The position numbers were made by a program, and so were the translations under genes. From positions 1 through 32,871 of the forward strand of contig JAVBUE010000044.1 of assembly GCA_031555735.1 (NCBI GenBank): 32,871 bases of DNA. Direction: 5' to 3'. Position 1 is the first letter of the stretch, and every line of letters begins with the position of its first letter. This stretch comes from JAJDIA01 sp031555735. GTDB lineage: Bacteria > Bacteroidota > Bacteroidia > Bacteroidales > Tannerellaceae. The notes beneath the pieces are model-generated. The model was not told the origin of the DNA. It did not search any database and was given only the letters and a program-made list of their open reading frames with translations. This document shows positions 7,453-16,724 of the stretch, piece after piece.

Positions 7453-7647
7453 TTCCATGCCCGCCGCCTCGTAGAAGCGGCCGCGCATTGTATCATGGGC
7501 TACCTCCTCTTGCAGGATACCAACAAAGACGCCGACTTCCGGCGCTCCGCCGAAGTATATATCAGCTACGGCCAGGCCGAAGTAATCCGGATATACAACT
7601 ACATCACCCACTTCGACCGCGAAGACCTGGGGTATTCCAAACGCTGA
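7453..7647 (+). pseudogene. Displaced 3' end of acyl-CoA dehydrogenase (64 codons, copy B)
   Basis: An open in-frame remnant encoding FHARRLVEAAAHC through EDLGYSKR and a TGA stop, corresponding to residues 503-566 of the intact protein. Changes are few and mostly silent or conservative (for example S to D, K to R, and FKQ to SKR at the end). There is no start codon or upstream coding sequence; similarity begins at 7453, inside an AT-rich stretch. With copy A it brackets the AT-rich islet like the ends of an element integrated in a gene's 3' end (compare prophage e14 in E. coli icd). No integrase is visible, so the mechanism is open. Confidence 0.88.
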
Positions 7648-7740
7648 TAAATAAAGGCGTTGAACGTGATTGATTGCACCTGTAATGTAGTAGGATCACA
7701 TTTCCCCGCCTCTTTTGTGCTTCTTTTCGATAATCCTTTT

Positions 7741-7748
7741 TATATTTG
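7741..7748 (+). promoter_or_regulatory. Candidate -7 element for the restriction-modification operon
   Basis: TATATTTG matches TAnnTTTG exactly and lies 29 bases before the endonuclease ATG. A TTTG at 7714-7717 is 23 bases upstream, somewhat further than usual. GTAGGAT (7690-7696) and ATCCTAC (7759-7765) form an inverted pair around it, which could be an operator or chance. Confidence 0.45.
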
Positions 7749-7777
7749 CCACATGTATATCCTACTTCAAAGGAGCA

Positions 7778-8362
7778 ATGAGAGATTACAAATTAGGTTT
7801 CATTTCAAATGAAAGCATCTACAACCATGTCAGGGATACGGTGCGTTTATACCGCAACCATATTGATCTGAAGCGATTCAACCAGAATCTGGTTGATCCG
7901 GTCAAGCTAACTTTCGATGCGAAAGTATATGGTAAAACATTTGAAGAGATCATAGAGGCGGAGTGTATCCGGCAGATAGACAAGACGAACACAAACCATA
8001 TCGGTTATTTCCACCAGAACCTTTTCAAGTATGTAGGTAATGGATGGGAGGTGCCTCCCAAAGGATTTGATGTTGCCAATAACCACCTGCACATCTATGT
8101 GGAGTTGAAGAATAAGCATAATACGATGAATGGAGGGGCCGGCGATTCCGTTTATATGAAGATGCAGGATAAGATATTGCATGACGATCAGGCAACCTGC
8201 CTGCTGGTTGAAGTGATCGCCACAAAATCCCAAGTTGCCGACCTGCATGAAGGGCGCATTGAAAACAGTGTGTATGAAGAACTACATGCGATCTCTCCCG
8301 ACACCCTGAAAAGCTTGTATTTACTTTCTTTTAAAACATACGATGGATTCCAAGACTTTTAA
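7778..8362 (+). CDS. Type II restriction endonuclease, Eco47II/Sau96I-like
   Basis: A 194-residue nuclease. GFDVANNHLHIYVELKNKHN gives a PD-(D/E)xK-type centre: D98, then E109 and K111 in VELKNK. The following NKHNTMN and YMKMQDK segments match what I know of the Eco47II family, whose members cut GGNCC; that specificity is an inference here. ATG 7778 is preceded by AGGAG, an unusually good ribosome site for this genome; the frame is open to 7715 but the extra residues look like non-coding translation. The end overlaps the methyltransferase start by 20 bases in another frame. Family members I recall are somewhat longer, so the C-terminus may be shortened. Confidence 0.85.
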   Translation: MRDYKLGFISNESIYNHVRDTVRLYRNHIDLKRFNQNLVDPVKLTFDAKVYGKTFEEIIEAECIRQIDKTNTNHIGYFHQNLFKYVGNGWEVPPKGFDVANNHLHIYVELKNKHNTMNGGAGDSVYMKMQDKILHDDQATCLLVEVIATKSQVADLHEGRIENSVYEELHAISPDTLKSLYLLSFKTYDGFQDF

Positions 8363-9593
8363 CGGAACAAAGCAAACTATTTCGGCCAGCAATTTTGCCG
8401 ATATCATGGGGGTTTCCAAAGCAACTTTACAAAAATGGGAAACATCCGGTTCGTACGTCCCATTTACGGATGCAAAGGGGAACAAGTTTTTTTATGCTTC
8501 CGAGTTACTCCATGTTCCTGAAATTAAAGAGATGGTGGAGTCGCCCTGGGAAAAAGAAATGGAGATCCGCCCGAACCGGAGATATCATTCGATCGAATTG
8601 TTTGCCGGCGCAGGCGGTCTTGCTCTTGGCATGGAAAAGGCCGGGTTCTCCCATGTATTACTCAATGAGATCGACCATGATGCTTGCGCCACACTGCGTC
8701 ATAACCGTCCCGGCTGGAAGATAGCCGAGCAGGATATCCGCGAGATATCATTCAAACGGTTTGCCGGGAAGGTGGATTTCCTTTCCGGTGGATTTCCTTG
8801 CCAGGCTTTCTCCTATGCAGGCAAGCAGGGCGGGTTTACAGATACGCGAGGAACCCTGTTTTTCGAATTGGCACGGGCTGTACAAGAAATTCAACCCTTT
8901 GTTTTTCTTGGTGAAAATGTACGGGGTCTAACCGCACATGATGATGGCCGTACATTGGAGACGATCAAGAATGTAATCAAAGAATTAGGTTATACCCTGA
9001 TTGAGCCACAGGTTTTACGTGCGATCAAATACCAGGTTCCCCAAAAACGCGAACGGTTGTTTTTAGTGGCTATCCGGAACGATATTGCTGGTAATGCTTG
9101 TTTCCATTGGCCTTCTCCCTATCACCGGATCATGACTTTACGTGATGCTTTCTTCAAAGGAACATTATACAATACCGATGTCCCTGCATCCGAAGGACAG
9201 AAATATCCCTCCCGGAAACAGGCCGTTATGGAGCTGGTTCCTATGGGTGGTTATTGGCGCGACTTGCCATTGGACATACAACGGGAATATATGGGCGGTA
9301 GCTTTGCACTGGAAGGGGGTAAGACGGGAATGGCACGGCGGCTTTCGCTGGATGAACCCAGTTTGACACTAACCTGTGCACCTGCCCAAAAGCAAACAGA
9401 GAGGTGCCACCCAACGGAAACCCGACCGCTGACTGTCCGTGAGTATGCCCGTATCCAGACATTCCCCGACGAATGGAAGTTCGGGGGGGCATTATCTTCT
9501 CAATATAAACAAATAGGGAATGCCGTACCTGTCAATTTGGCCTATGCTGTTGGAAGGTCGATCATCCGGTTATTGAATGATTTAGGTGTTTAA
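8343..9593 (+). CDS. DNA (cytosine-5) methyltransferase with N-terminal helix-turn-helix
   Basis: A 416-residue C5 methyltransferase that protects the cognate site of the adjacent nuclease. Motif I is ELFAGAGGL (85-93), motif IV GGFPCQAFS with nucleophile C153, motif VI ENV (191-193), motif VIII QKRERLF (234-240), and motif X QIGNAVPVNLA (390-400). The target-recognition region lies around 250-360. Residues 12-58 look like a MerR/HTH-type DNA-binding segment (FADIMGVSKATLQKWETSG), an arrangement known from self-regulating methyltransferases such as M.SsoII and M.EcoRII. It may therefore repress the promoter ahead of the nuclease. It overlaps the nuclease gene by 20 bases, a compact selfish unit with AT content between the islet and the core. 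Confidence 0.94.
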   Translation: MDSKTFNGTKQTISASNFADIMGVSKATLQKWETSGSYVPFTDAKGNKFFYASELLHVPEIKEMVESPWEKEMEIRPNRRYHSIELFAGAGGLALGMEKAGFSHVLLNEIDHDACATLRHNRPGWKIAEQDIREISFKRFAGKVDFLSGGFPCQAFSYAGKQGGFTDTRGTLFFELARAVQEIQPFVFLGENVRGLTAHDDGRTLETIKNVIKELGYTLIEPQVLRAIKYQVPQKRERLFLVAIRNDIAGNACFHWPSPYHRIMTLRDAFFKGTLYNTDVPASEGQKYPSRKQAVMELVPMGGYWRDLPLDIQREYMGGSFALEGGKTGMARRLSLDEPSLTLTCAPAQKQTERCHPTETRPLTVREYARIQTFPDEWKFGGALSSQYKQIGNAVPVNLAYAVGRSIIRLLNDLGV

Positions 9594-9642
9594 CCCTTTA
9601 CCCCCATATCGTATATCTTCATAAATTAACAAACATATTACC

Positions 9643-11079
9643 ATGAATTCGAACGAACTTCCCCGTCGCATGTTCCTGAAACAGGCGCTTGCGGTATCGG
9701 CAGCTACGGCTGCTCCGGCTATCTGGACATCCGCCCAGGGAGCTGTTCAACCGGCTCATCCGGTGGCTGCTCCGAAAGAGAAAGTGAATATGGCCTTTAT
9801 CGGTATAGGCAACCGGGGTGCCGATATTGCCAAAGATTTCTTTCATACCGGGCTTTGTAACGTGGTTGCCCTGTGCGACGTCGATATGGGCGGCCCGCAG
9901 ACACAGGAGATCCTGAAGATGTTCCCGAAAGCCGAGCGCTTCCAGGACTTCCGCAAGATGTTCGACAAGATGGGCAAGAAGATCGATGCCGTGACCGTAG
10001 GCGTGCCCGACCATGCCCACTTCCCCATCACCATGGAAGCCATGGCGCATGGCAAGCATGTGTATGTGGAAAAACCGATGGCTCGCACCTTCCATGAGAT
10101 CGAACTGATGATGGCCGGTGAAAAGAAATACGGCGTAGTCACCCAGATGGGTAACCAGGGACATTCCGAAGCGAACTATTTCCAGTTCAAAGCCTGGAAA
10201 GAAGCCGGTATCATCAAAGACGTGACGGCGATCACCGCCCACATGAACAACGTTCGCCGCTGGCATCCCTGGGATCCGCGCCTTACACATTTCCCCCCGG
10301 CGGAACCCATCCCTTCGACGATGGACTGGGACACCTGGCTGGGCGTATGCTATCCCCACGACTATAACAAGGAATACCACAACGGGCAATGGCGTTGCTG
10401 GTACGACTTCGGCATGGGCGTTCTCGGCGACTGGGGCGCGCATATCCTCGATACGGCGCATGAGTTCCTGGATCTGGGTCTTCCCACGGAGATCAATCCG
10501 CTCTATCTGAAAGACCATAACCCGTTCTTCTTCCCGATGTCGTCCACCATCCTGTTCAAATTCCCCGAACGGGGAGATATGCCGGCGGTGGATATCACCT
10601 GGTACGACGGCCTCGACAATATACCGGCAGTACCCGACGGCTACGGAGTTTCGGAAATCGACCCGAACATCCCGACCGTAATGGGCGGCAAGATACAACC
10701 GGCCAAACTGAACCCCGGCAAGGAGATCTACAGCAAGACCCTCACCTTCAAAGGAGGCTCGCACGGCAGTACGCTGACGATCATCCCGGAAGAGAAAGCC
10801 AAAGAGATGGCGTCCCGCCTTCCCGAGGTCCCGCCGAGCCCGTCGAACCACTTCGCCAATTTCCTGCTGAGCGTCATGGGCAAGGAGAAGCCGCGTTCGC
10901 CGTTCTCCATCGCCGGTCCGCTCAGCCAGGTGTTCTGCCTCGGCGTATTGAGCCAGTGGCTGAATACGAAACTGCTCTTCGACCGGGAGACACAGCTCAT
11001 CACCAATAACCCGGTAGCCAACCAGTTGTTGCGCGGCGCCGTTCCCCGTAAAGGCTGGGAGCAGTACTATAAAATCTGA
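9643..11079 (+). CDS. Tat-exported Gfo/Idh/MocA family oxidoreductase
   Basis: A 478-residue NAD(P)-dependent oxidoreductase of the Gfo/Idh/MocA family, which acts on sugars or inositol-like polyols or, in some members, on glycosides. The N-terminus has a twin-arginine motif (RRMFLKQAL, 8-16) and a hydrophobic segment ending near SAQGA, so it should be folded in the cytoplasm and exported. The Rossmann motif is FIGIGNRGADIA; VPDHAHFPITMEAM and VEKPMARTFHE carry the conserved His and the EKP motif. A long C-terminal beta domain follows, with substrate unknown. It stands alone after the restriction-modification pair and ends in a clear terminator. Confidence 0.92.
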   Translation: MNSNELPRRMFLKQALAVSAATAAPAIWTSAQGAVQPAHPVAAPKEKVNMAFIGIGNRGADIAKDFFHTGLCNVVALCDVDMGGPQTQEILKMFPKAERFQDFRKMFDKMGKKIDAVTVGVPDHAHFPITMEAMAHGKHVYVEKPMARTFHEIELMMAGEKKYGVVTQMGNQGHSEANYFQFKAWKEAGIIKDVTAITAHMNNVRRWHPWDPRLTHFPPAEPIPSTMDWDTWLGVCYPHDYNKEYHNGQWRCWYDFGMGVLGDWGAHILDTAHEFLDLGLPTEINPLYLKDHNPFFFPMSSTILFKFPERGDMPAVDITWYDGLDNIPAVPDGYGVSEIDPNIPTVMGGKIQPAKLNPGKEIYSKTLTFKGGSHGSTLTIIPEEKAKEMASRLPEVPPSPSNHFANFLLSVMGKEKPRSPFSIAGPLSQVFCLGVLSQWLNTKLLFDRETQLITNNPVANQLLRGAVPRKGWEQYYKI

Positions 11080-11097
11080 TCGGTTTTATCCCCTCAT

Positions 11098-11128
11098 AAG
11101 GGCATCTCCAAAGGGGTGCCCTTTTTTT
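11098..11128 (+). terminator. Intrinsic terminator after the Gfo/Idh/MocA gene
   Basis: AAGGGCA (11098-11104) pairs with TGCCCTT (11117-11123) and is followed by a run of T. It is 18 bases after the stop codon. Confidence 0.85.
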
Positions 11129-11213
11129 ATTGATACAAAAAAATGAATAATATCGGGCTTGTACATTAAACCATCCAAAGAATAGATAGTCAGATAACCA
11201 CTGTAGCTATGTA

Positions 11214-11225
11214 TATACCGGTATA
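11214..11225. promoter_or_regulatory. 12-bp perfect palindrome ahead of the efflux operon
   Basis: TATACCGGTATA is fully self-complementary and ends 14 bases before the adaptor ATG. Its position fits an operator, but no regulator gene is adjacent, so this is a low-confidence call. Confidence 0.3.
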
Positions 11226-11239
11226 ATATTTTGTAAAAA

Positions 11240-12340
11240 ATGACAAAAAAAACTGTTCGATGGGGGATGATTGGGGTGATTGTCCTCTTTGTGATTGGAA
11301 TGATTGCATACCCTCAACTGAAAAGGATGTGGTCGCCTGCGGCGGATGAGGCGCCAGCCGGCCCTGCACGGGGAGGCTCCCCCAGGAGCCAGGTATTGAA
11401 TATCAATGCCGAAGTACTGGCTTATCGTCCGTTGACGGACAAAACCGTCAGCACCGGTAGCGCCATACCCGACGAGGAAGTGAACCTTTCGTTCGAATCA
11501 TCGGGCAAGATCGTGGCGATCTACTTCACGGAAGGAACCCATGTAAAGGAAGGCGACCTGCTGGCGAAGATCAACGACAAACCTCTCCAGGCGCAACTCA
11601 AAAAGCTGGAGGCGCAGGTACCGTTGGCTACCGACCGTGTGTTCCGCCAGCGTACCCTGCTTGAGAAAGACGCCGTGAGCCAGGAAGCCTATGAATCCGT
11701 CACCACCGAATACGAAAAACTGATGGCCGACATCGAACTGGTGAAAGCGAATATCGCGCAGACCGAGCTGCGGGCGCCGTTCGACGGCATCGTGGGCTTG
11801 CGTACCGTCAGCGAAGGCGCCTACGTGAACCAATCGACGATGATCGTCCGGCTCACCCGCATCTCACCCATTAAGATCGAGTTCTCCATCAACGAGCGGT
11901 ACGCGTCGGATGTGCGCGACGGTACGCCGATCAAGTTCAGCATGCTGGCGTCCGACGGAACAATGAAGGATTATGCCGCCCGCGTATATGCCGTGGAGAG
12001 CGATATCGACCTCACCACCCGTACCCTGAAGGTACGCGCCGTCTATCCGAATACCCACGAAGAAGTGAAGCCGGGTATGTACCTCTCCGTCGAGATCACC
12101 AAGCAGGAGATCAAAGACGCGCTGTCGGTACCCAGTGAAGCCATCATCCCCGAGATGGGGAAAAGCATGGTGTATCTGTATAAGAACGGAGTGGCCGAAC
12201 CGGTCGAGATACAAACCGGGCAACGCACCGAGAGCCATGTACAGGCGCTCGAAGGCGTGAACGAAGGCGACACGCTGATCACCACCGGTGTGATGCAGTT
12301 GCGCAAAGGCATGAAAGTAACAATAGACAACCTGAACTAA
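11240..12340 (+). CDS. RND efflux periplasmic adaptor (membrane fusion protein)
   Basis: A 366-residue MFP/HlyD-like adaptor that bridges the inner-membrane pump and the outer-membrane channel. A membrane anchor spans roughly residues 9-25 and is followed by a Pro/Ala/Gly-rich linker. The two halves of the lipoyl domain are SSGKIVAIYFTEGTHVKEGD and TELRAPFDGIVGLRTVSEG, separated by a short helical hairpin rich in Leu/Gln/Glu. The beta-barrel (IKIEFSINERYASDV) and membrane-proximal domains follow. There is no lipobox cysteine, so it is held by the N-terminal helix. The stop is nine bases before the pump gene, the first of three coupled genes. Substrate is not predictable. Confidence 0.94.
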   Translation: MTKKTVRWGMIGVIVLFVIGMIAYPQLKRMWSPAADEAPAGPARGGSPRSQVLNINAEVLAYRPLTDKTVSTGSAIPDEEVNLSFESSGKIVAIYFTEGTHVKEGDLLAKINDKPLQAQLKKLEAQVPLATDRVFRQRTLLEKDAVSQEAYESVTTEYEKLMADIELVKANIAQTELRAPFDGIVGLRTVSEGAYVNQSTMIVRLTRISPIKIEFSINERYASDVRDGTPIKFSMLASDGTMKDYAARVYAVESDIDLTTRTLKVRAVYPNTHEEVKPGMYLSVEITKQEIKDALSVPSEAIIPEMGKSMVYLYKNGVAEPVEIQTGQRTESHVQALEGVNEGDTLITTGVMQLRKGMKVTIDNLN

Positions 12341-12349
12341 TCCCGGCGT

Positions 12350-15300
12350 ATGGCAACGATTTCCGAATTAAGCATCCGGCGGCCGGTATTATCCACTGTC
12401 ATCGTACTGGTGATCCTCCTTTTCGGGATGATCGGTTACCAGTCGCTGGGCGTACGTGAGTTCCCGAGCGTGGACCAGCCCATCATTTCCGTCAGCACCT
12501 CTTACCCCGGCGCCAATGCGGAGGTGATCATGAACCAGATCACCGAACCCCTCGAACAGAATATCAACGGTATCCCCGGTATCCGCTCGCTAAGCAGTGT
12601 GAGCAGCCAGGGAAACAGCCGTATCACTGTGGAATTTGAACTGTCGGTCGATCTGGAGACGGCCGCCAACGACGTGCGTGATAAAGTATCCCGCGCCCAG
12701 CGGTATCTTCCCCGCGACTGCGACCCACCCACCGTATCCAAGGCCGACGCCGACGCCACCCCGATCATGCAGATCGGTATCCGCAGTTCGCAGCGTTCGC
12801 TGATGGAGCTGAGCGAGATCGCCGAGCTGACGGTGAAAGAACGCCTGCAGACGATCCAGAACGTGAGCGCCGTGGAACTATGGGGACAGAAACGCTATTC
12901 GATGCGCCTCTGGCTCGACCCGATGAAGATGGCGGGCTATGGCGTGACACCCCTGGATATACGCAGCGCCGTGGATGCGGAGAACGTAGAGCTTCCTTCC
13001 GGCAGCATCGAAGGGAATACGGTGGAACTGTCTATCCGTACCCTCGGGCTGATGTCCACCGCTAAAGAATTCAACGACCTGATCATCAAGGAGCAGGGAG
13101 AGAACATCGTCCGCTTCTCCGATGTCGGCCGTGCCGAGCTGGCGCCCGAAGACATCAAGAGCATGCTCCGCCGCAACGGCGAGCCGATGGTGATCAGCGT
13201 CATCGTGCCCCAGCCGGGAGCCAACCATATCGAGATCGCCAACGAAGCCTACAACCGTATCAGCCAGTTGGAGAAAGACCTTCCCGAAGACGTGTCGATC
13301 GAGATGGTGTATGACAATACCCGCTTTATCCGCGCCTCCATCGCCGAAGTGCAGGAGACGATTTATGTAGCCTTCTTCCTGGTGGTGCTGATCATTTTCC
13401 TTTTCCTGCGCGACTGGCGTGTGACGCTGGTGCCGGTGGTGGTGATCCCCGTCTCCCTCGTGGGTGCGTTCTTTGTGATGTATGTCGCCGGCTTCTCCAT
13501 CAATGTGCTGACGATGCTGGCCGTCGTGCTGGCCGTGGGGCTGGTGGTGGATGATGCCATTGTGGTGACCGAGAATATCTATGTCCGCATCGAACGGGGC
13601 ATGTCGCCCCGGGAAGCCGGTATCGAAGGGTCGGCGGAAATCTTCTTCGCCGTGATCTCCACCACGATCACGCTGATCTCCGTATTCCTTCCGATCGTAT
13701 TCATGCAGGGGATGACCGGGCGGTTGTTCAAGGAGTTCAGTATCGTAGTCGCCGGATCGGTAGGTATCTCCGCGTTTGTGGCGCTTACGTTCACGCCGAT
13801 GCTGGCCACCAAGATGCTCAAGCGGCGGGAAGAGAAAAACTGGTTTTACCGGAAGACGGAGCCTTTCTTCGAGGGATTGAACAGGCTCTACGCCTCCTCG
13901 CTCGATGCCTTCCTGCACAAGAAAATATGGGCGATACCCATCGTCGTGGCGATGTTTGCCGCCATCTTCTATTTCTGGAAAACGATCCCGTCCGAGCTGT
14001 CGCCCCTGGAAGACCGCTCGCAGGTATCCATTAATATGCGCGGGCCGGAAGGTGCTACCTTCGAGTTTGTCCGCGACTTTGCCGACGGCATCGAAGTGAT
14101 CGCCGATTCGCTGGCGCCCGAACGGGTGTCCACCATGTTGCGCTCGTTTGGCGGGAACGCCTTCCTCAGCATCGTATTGCCGGATATCAAAGACCGTGAA
14201 CGGTCGCAGATGGAGATCGCCGATGCCCTCTCCGCCGCCGTACGCAAAGAGACCAAGGCGCGCGCTTTCGTGCAACAGCAGTCCACTTTCGGCGGACAGC
14301 GCGGCGGTATGCCCGTGCAGTATGTCTTACAAGCTCCCAATATCGAGATGCTGCGCGAATACCTCCCCGAATTTATGCGGCGGGTGAATGAGAGCCCGGT
14401 GTTCCAGATGGCCGACGTGAACCTGAAGTTCACCAAGCCTGAAACACGGATCGAGATCAACCGCGACAAGGCGTCGCTGCTCGGCGTCAGCACGCGCAAC
14501 ATCGCACAAACATTGCAATACGCCCTGAGCGGACAGCGCATGGGCTACTTCTACCTCAACGGCAAGCAGTACCAGATCCTCGGCGAGATCAACCGTCAGC
14601 AACGGAATACGCCGCTGAACCTCAAATCCATCTATGTGCGCAGCAATACCGGATCGATGATCCAGCTCGACAACCTCGTCACCCTGCAGGAGAACGTGGC
14701 GCCTCCGCAGCTATACCGCTACAACCGCTTCGTGTCGGCCACCGTATCGAGCGGGCTGAACAAAGGTTATACCTTGGGCGACGGGCTGGAAGAGATGGAC
14801 AAGATCGCCGCCGACGTGCTGAGCGACAGCTTCCGTACCGCCCTCTCGGGTGAGTCGAAAGAGTTCCGCGAAAGCTCGGACAGCCTCATGTTCGCCATGG
14901 TGCTGGCGCTGATCATGATCTACCTCGTGCTGGCCGCCCAGTTCGAGAGCTTCAAGGATCCGCTGGTGGTGATGTTCACCGTGCCGCTGGCATTGGCGGG
15001 CGCGTTGGCGTTTATGGCGATGGGAGGGGTAACGATGAATATCTTCAGCCAGATCGGTATCATCATGCTGATCGGGTTGGTGGCGAAGAACGGGATCCTG
15101 ATCGTAGAATTTGCCAACCAGCGGCAGGAGCACGGGCTGACGATGCCGGAAGCGATCCGCATCGCCGCCACGCAGCGCCTGCGTCCGATCCTGATGACCA
15201 GCGTATCCACCATCCTGGGGCTGTTGCCGCTGGTATTCGCTTCCGCCGAAGGCGCCAACGGACGTGTCGCCATGGGTATGGCGGTAGTGGGAGGGATGTT

Positions 15301-15385
15301 GGTGTCAACCTTCCTGACGCTGTATATCGTCCCCGCCATGTATTCATTCATCTCTACAGACAGACAACGGAATAAGCACGCATGA
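12350..15385 (+). CDS. RND multidrug efflux pump, HAE1/AcrB type
   Basis: A 1011-residue inner-membrane proton-driven exporter with the typical layout: one N-terminal helix (about 10-30), large porter/docking loop, six helices, a second loop and five or six final helices. The proton-relay residues are present: D401 and D402 in GLVVDDAIVVTENI, and K913 in GLVAKNGILIVEFA. Family sequences FPSVDQPIISVSTSYPGA and ITEPLEQNINGIPGI appear near the start. At 1011 residues it is slightly shorter than AcrB (1049), as in many Bacteroidota pumps. Its last four bases overlap the channel gene (ATGA). It may export drugs, bile salts or lipids, but nothing in the sequence settles which. Confidence 0.96.
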   Translation: MATISELSIRRPVLSTVIVLVILLFGMIGYQSLGVREFPSVDQPIISVSTSYPGANAEVIMNQITEPLEQNINGIPGIRSLSSVSSQGNSRITVEFELSVDLETAANDVRDKVSRAQRYLPRDCDPPTVSKADADATPIMQIGIRSSQRSLMELSEIAELTVKERLQTIQNVSAVELWGQKRYSMRLWLDPMKMAGYGVTPLDIRSAVDAENVELPSGSIEGNTVELSIRTLGLMSTAKEFNDLIIKEQGENIVRFSDVGRAELAPEDIKSMLRRNGEPMVISVIVPQPGANHIEIANEAYNRISQLEKDLPEDVSIEMVYDNTRFIRASIAEVQETIYVAFFLVVLIIFLFLRDWRVTLVPVVVIPVSLVGAFFVMYVAGFSINVLTMLAVVLAVGLVVDDAIVVTENIYVRIERGMSPREAGIEGSAEIFFAVISTTITLISVFLPIVFMQGMTGRLFKEFSIVVAGSVGISAFVALTFTPMLATKMLKRREEKNWFYRKTEPFFEGLNRLYASSLDAFLHKKIWAIPIVVAMFAAIFYFWKTIPSELSPLEDRSQVSINMRGPEGATFEFVRDFADGIEVIADSLAPERVSTMLRSFGGNAFLSIVLPDIKDRERSQMEIADALSAAVRKETKARAFVQQQSTFGGQRGGMPVQYVLQAPNIEMLREYLPEFMRRVNESPVFQMADVNLKFTKPETRIEINRDKASLLGVSTRNIAQTLQYALSGQRMGYFYLNGKQYQILGEINRQQRNTPLNLKSIYVRSNTGSMIQLDNLVTLQENVAPPQLYRYNRFVSATVSSGLNKGYTLGDGLEEMDKIAADVLSDSFRTALSGESKEFRESSDSLMFAMVLALIMIYLVLAAQFESFKDPLVVMFTVPLALAGALAFMAMGGVTMNIFSQIGIIMLIGLVAKNGILIVEFANQRQEHGLTMPEAIRIAATQRLRPILMTSVSTILGLLPLVFASAEGANGRVAMGMAVVGGMLVSTFLTLYIVPAMYSFISTDRQRNKHA

Positions 15386-16722
15386 AGAAATTGATCATCC
15401 ATATCGCCCTGGCGTGCGTCGTCCTGCAGGCTGGCGCACAGGAGACGCTTAGTCTCCGCCAATGTATTGAAACCGGACTGGAACGCAATTATTCGATCCG
15501 AATTGTCCGGAACGAACAACAGATCAGCGCCAACAACGCCACGCTGGGGAATGCCGGCGCCCTACCCTCCTTCGATATGAGCGCGGGGATGAACGGGACG
15601 GTGACCAATACCACCGGCGACCTCCGTGCCGGCGGCACGGAAAAGACAAACGGGATATCCAACGAGACGGGTAACATCGGCCTGAATATGAGCTGGACCA
15701 TCTTCGACGGTTTCGGTATCCAGGCATCCTACGAACGGCTGAAAGAACTCCGGCGGATGGGCGAACTGAATACCCGCCTCACCATGGAAGATTTTGTCGC
15801 CGCCGTCTCCGGTGAATACTATAACCTGATCCGGCAGAAGATCCGGCTGCGCAACCTCCGGTCGTCGCTCGAGCTGTCGCGCGAACGGCTGCGTATCGTC
15901 GAACAGCGGTACTTCATCGGGTCCATGTCGCGCCTCGACCTCCAACAGGCGCAGGTGGACTTCAACGCCGACAGTTCCAACGTGCTCAACCAGTTGCAGG
16001 TGGTACATCGTTCGCGTATCTCCCTCAACGAACTGATGGCGTTGGAGAATGTGGAGGCGGAGACGCAGATAACCGACTCGACCATCACCCCCAACTCCTT
16101 CCTCGATGAAGCGGAGCTGTGGAACAGCACGATGGAAACGAACGCATCGCTGTTGGCCTCGCAGAAAAATATCCTCCTCTCTGAACTCGATTATAAAAAA
16201 CTGAAAGGACGCAATTATCCGTATGTACGCCTCTCGGCCGGTTATGGTTATACCGCCAACTGGTATGAGACGGGGACGTACGACCTCCAGCAACGCCTCG
16301 GGTTGAATTACGGCGTGACCATCGGATTCACCCTCTTCGACGGGCTCAACCGCCGCCGCGAACAACGCAACGCGCGGATCGCGATCGAGAACCGCGAGCT
16401 GCGTACGCAGGAACTCGAACTGGGCCTGCGCGCCGATATGAGCAACCTGTGGATGGCTTACCAGAACAACCTCGACCTCTGGAGCCTGGAGAAGAGTAAC
16501 CTCGTGGCGGCGCAGGAAAACTATACCATCGCCATCGAACGGTATAAGTTGGGCGAGCTCTCCGGGATCGAGCTGCGTGAAGCGCAGAACAGCCTCCTGG
16601 CGGCGGAAGAACGCCGTTCGATCGCCGAGTATTCCACCAAGCTCTGTGAGATATCCCTCCTCCAGCTCAGCGGGCAGATCATGAACTATCTTTCGCCCGA
16701 ACCTGAAAAGGCAAGCTTTTAA
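15382..16722 (+). CDS. TolC-family outer-membrane efflux channel
   Basis: A 446-residue OEP/TolC-like protein that forms the exit duct of the RND system. It has a signal peptide (cleavage likely at AGAQ-E near residue 20), then SLRQCIETGLERNYSIR, the usual first helix of the family. Two long coiled-coil halves follow with repeated AxxxL patterns (RLRIVEQRYFIGSMSRLDLQQAQVD, 170-195; NYTIAIERYKLGELSGIELREAQNSL, near 380-405). The beta segments FDMSAGMN and VRLSAGYGY precede each half. The ATGA overlap with the pump implies translational coupling. No lipobox is visible. Confidence 0.94.
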   Translation: MKKLIIHIALACVVLQAGAQETLSLRQCIETGLERNYSIRIVRNEQQISANNATLGNAGALPSFDMSAGMNGTVTNTTGDLRAGGTEKTNGISNETGNIGLNMSWTIFDGFGIQASYERLKELRRMGELNTRLTMEDFVAAVSGEYYNLIRQKIRLRNLRSSLELSRERLRIVEQRYFIGSMSRLDLQQAQVDFNADSSNVLNQLQVVHRSRISLNELMALENVEAETQITDSTITPNSFLDEAELWNSTMETNASLLASQKNILLSELDYKKLKGRNYPYVRLSAGYGYTANWYETGTYDLQQRLGLNYGVTIGFTLFDGLNRRREQRNARIAIENRELRTQELELGLRADMSNLWMAYQNNLDLWSLEKSNLVAAQENYTIAIERYKLGELSGIELREAQNSLLAAEERRSIAEYSTKLCEISLLQLSGQIMNYLSPEPEKASF

Positions 16723-16724
16723 GC

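Noticed and set aside
5597..9642. Complete integrative element or prophage.
   Set aside because: No integrase, relaxase, phage structural or replication gene is present; only the duplicated acd end suggests past integration.
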